DNA of 64,000 bases, taken from JACKAQ01 sp020634975 [NCBI: Calditrichia bacterium] (GTDB lineage Bacteria > Calditrichota > Calditrichia > RBG-13-44-9). A program made the translations under genes and the position numbers. The stretch lies in NCBI GenBank assembly GCA_020634975.1, contig JACKAQ010000001.1, positions 124,001 to 188,000 of the forward strand, read 5' to 3'. Positions 63,129-64,000 of the stretch are shown one piece after another; positions within the stretch are counted from its first letter, which is position 1, and each line of letters begins with the position of its first letter. The notes under the pieces are model-generated. The model saw only the letters and a list, made by a program, of their open reading frames with translations. It made no database searches and was not told the DNA's origin.

Positions 63129-64000
63129 TTATTCCTTTTTCGCAGATTTTTTGTCTGATTCTTCATCAGTTTTTTCTGCTTCAGGCGCTTCAGTTGCAGG
63201 TTCTTCTGCGGTTTCAGTTTCAGCCGGGGCGTCTGCTTCGGCTTCTTCTGCTTCCGGTGTTTCATCTGCTGTTTCAACTTCTTCCGCTTTTTCTGTTTCT
63301 TCAGCTTCTGCGGTTTCAGTTTCATTGCCTTCAGCAGCTTCTGCTTCTTCGTCTTTCGCTTTCTTTTTGGCAGGGGCTTTACGGCCTTTGCCTTCTTCCG
63401 GCGATTCTTCCATTTCCGGCACTTCATCAACCATTTCTTTCAATGTCGGTGCCGAACTTGCGTGTTCTGCCATGTAAGAATCTACCACTTCGCGTTCTTT
63501 ATCTTTCAGATATTCGGTTGCAGACAATACAATACGTTTGTTGTCTTTATCGAATTCGATGACTTTCAGCGGCACTTCGTCACCCACTTTGAAGTGATCG
63601 GAAGCGCGCTTCATGCCGGGAATGCCCAACTCTCGCAGGGGAACAAATGCATCAACCCCCAAAGGTAACCCGACAATTACACCTTTATCGATCAACCGGA
63701 CAATCTTGCCGTCCAGCACTTCGGTGCCAACTTCGTAGGCATCTTCAAAAGCATCCCACGGATTGGCATCCACTTGTTTGTGACCTAATGCGATGCGGCG
63801 TTCATCTTTGTTGATGTCCAGCACGACCACATCAATTTCTTCACCTTTGCGGATAACTTCGCTGGGATGGCGTACTTTGCGAGTCCATGACAGATCGGAA
63901 ATGTGAACCAAACCGTCAACACCTTCTTCCAGTTCAACAAATGCACCGAACGGGGTCAGGTTGCGCACAACGCCACGGTGTTTGCTGTCCACCGGGAATT
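63129..64000 (-). CDS. rpsA: 30S ribosomal protein S1, 3' portion, start off window
   Basis: The gene runs off the right edge; about 290 C-terminal residues are visible. Two S1 OB-fold repeats are seen (GVVRNLTPFGAFVELEEGVDGLVHISDLSW; GKIVRLIDKGVIVGLPLGVDAFVPLREL) and an acidic-rich ~110-residue tail of Glu, Ala and Thr repeats. S1 binds mRNA and the 30S subunit during initiation. The acidic tail is unusually long. Confidence 0.9.
   Translation of the reverse strand, partial: FPVDSKHRGVVRNLTPFGAFVELEEGVDGLVHISDLSWTRKVRHPSEVIRKGEEIDVVVLDINKDERRIALGHKQVDANPWDAFEDAYEVGTEVLDGKIVRLIDKGVIVGLPLGVDAFVPLRELGIPGMKRASDHFKVGDEVPLKVIEFDKDNKRIVLSATEYLKDKEREVVDSYMAEHASSAPTLKEMVDEVPEMEESPEEGKGRKAPAKKKAKDEEAEAAEGNETETAEAEETEKAEEVETADETPEAEEAEADAPAETETAEEPATEAPEAEKTDEESDKKSAKKE

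Noticed and set aside
63151-63477. Ser/Ala-rich plus-strand frame opposite rpsA tail
   Set aside because: Complement of the acidic repeats; low complexity only.

Overview
The window is a bacterial chromosome segment: about 56 protein-coding genes, tightly packed, often in short same-strand operons with GTGA, ATGA or TAATG junctions, and no rRNA, tRNA or CRISPR that I can see. The cell looks diderm. There are outer-membrane barrel proteins (5257-6402, 44291-45691, 47413-49266), lipoproteins, and one secreted protein with a Por/type IX C-terminal sorting domain (YPNPFNPATQIEF, 33007-33834). That tail wording is typical of the Calditrichota / KSB1 / Ignavibacteriota side of the FCB group. This placement is an inference from style, not from a marker gene.

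Layout. 1-2774: three minus-strand genes with the sequence signatures of tocopherol (vitamin E) enzymes, gamma-tocopherol methyltransferase, plant/archaeal-type MPBQ methyltransferase and tocopherol cyclase. 2824-6402: small membrane protein, gcvT, coaE, outer-membrane protein. 6699-12693: HD alarmone-hydrolase-like protein, alpha/beta hydrolase, TPR-like anchored protein, thioredoxin-like protein, queuosine-precursor transporter, a pterin-synthase/SDR pair and a VNG-repeat lipoprotein. 12855-24077: Roco GTPase, sugar nucleotidyltransferase, isochorismate synthase, MltG, a divergent TrpD, a metallophosphatase-like lipoprotein, TRAP permeases, redoxin and a glycosyltransferase. 24282-30201: a PilJ-like sensory pair, including a 1006-residue CheA-derived protein that has lost its phospho-acceptor His, then an AhpD-like protein and an MFS carrier. 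30625-34934: SlyD-type PPIase, RRM protein, aldo/keto reductase, a broken sensor remnant, a type IX cargo protein and a DUF3667 gene with a frameshift at its start. 34987-38017: muropeptide recycling and L,D-transpeptidase operon. 38247-47404: DUF2892 protein, ArsA-type ATPase, acyltransferase, ArsR regulator, DUF1566 protein, chemoreceptor plus porin, CDF metal exporter, Nudix hydrolase. 47413-51065: outer-membrane protein, DivIC/FtsB, enolase. 51435-52898: AGCS amino-acid symporter. 52976-62923: fatty-acid beta-oxidation region with a RamB/ScfR-type regulator, two acyl-CoA dehydrogenases (one fused to SCP2), FadJ-like and FadI-like enzymes and a MazG-like protein. 63129-64000: the 3' part of rpsA.

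The most interesting system is the putative tocopherol operon in what appears to be a non-photosynthetic bacterium; its prenyltransferase and HPPD are not in the window and may lie beyond the left edge. Next are a pseudokinase-like CheA derivative paired with a sensor lacking an output domain, a TrpD homologue with a changed acceptor pocket, two acyl-CoA dehydrogenases that both lack the usual C-terminal catalytic Glu, and two intergenic regulatory signals (repeated GCGAAA/TTTCGC half-sites at the fatty-acid regulator; a shared 12-base motif upstream of the ArsR gene and the DUF2892 gene). All functional statements come from reading sequence and remembered family features; no searches were run.
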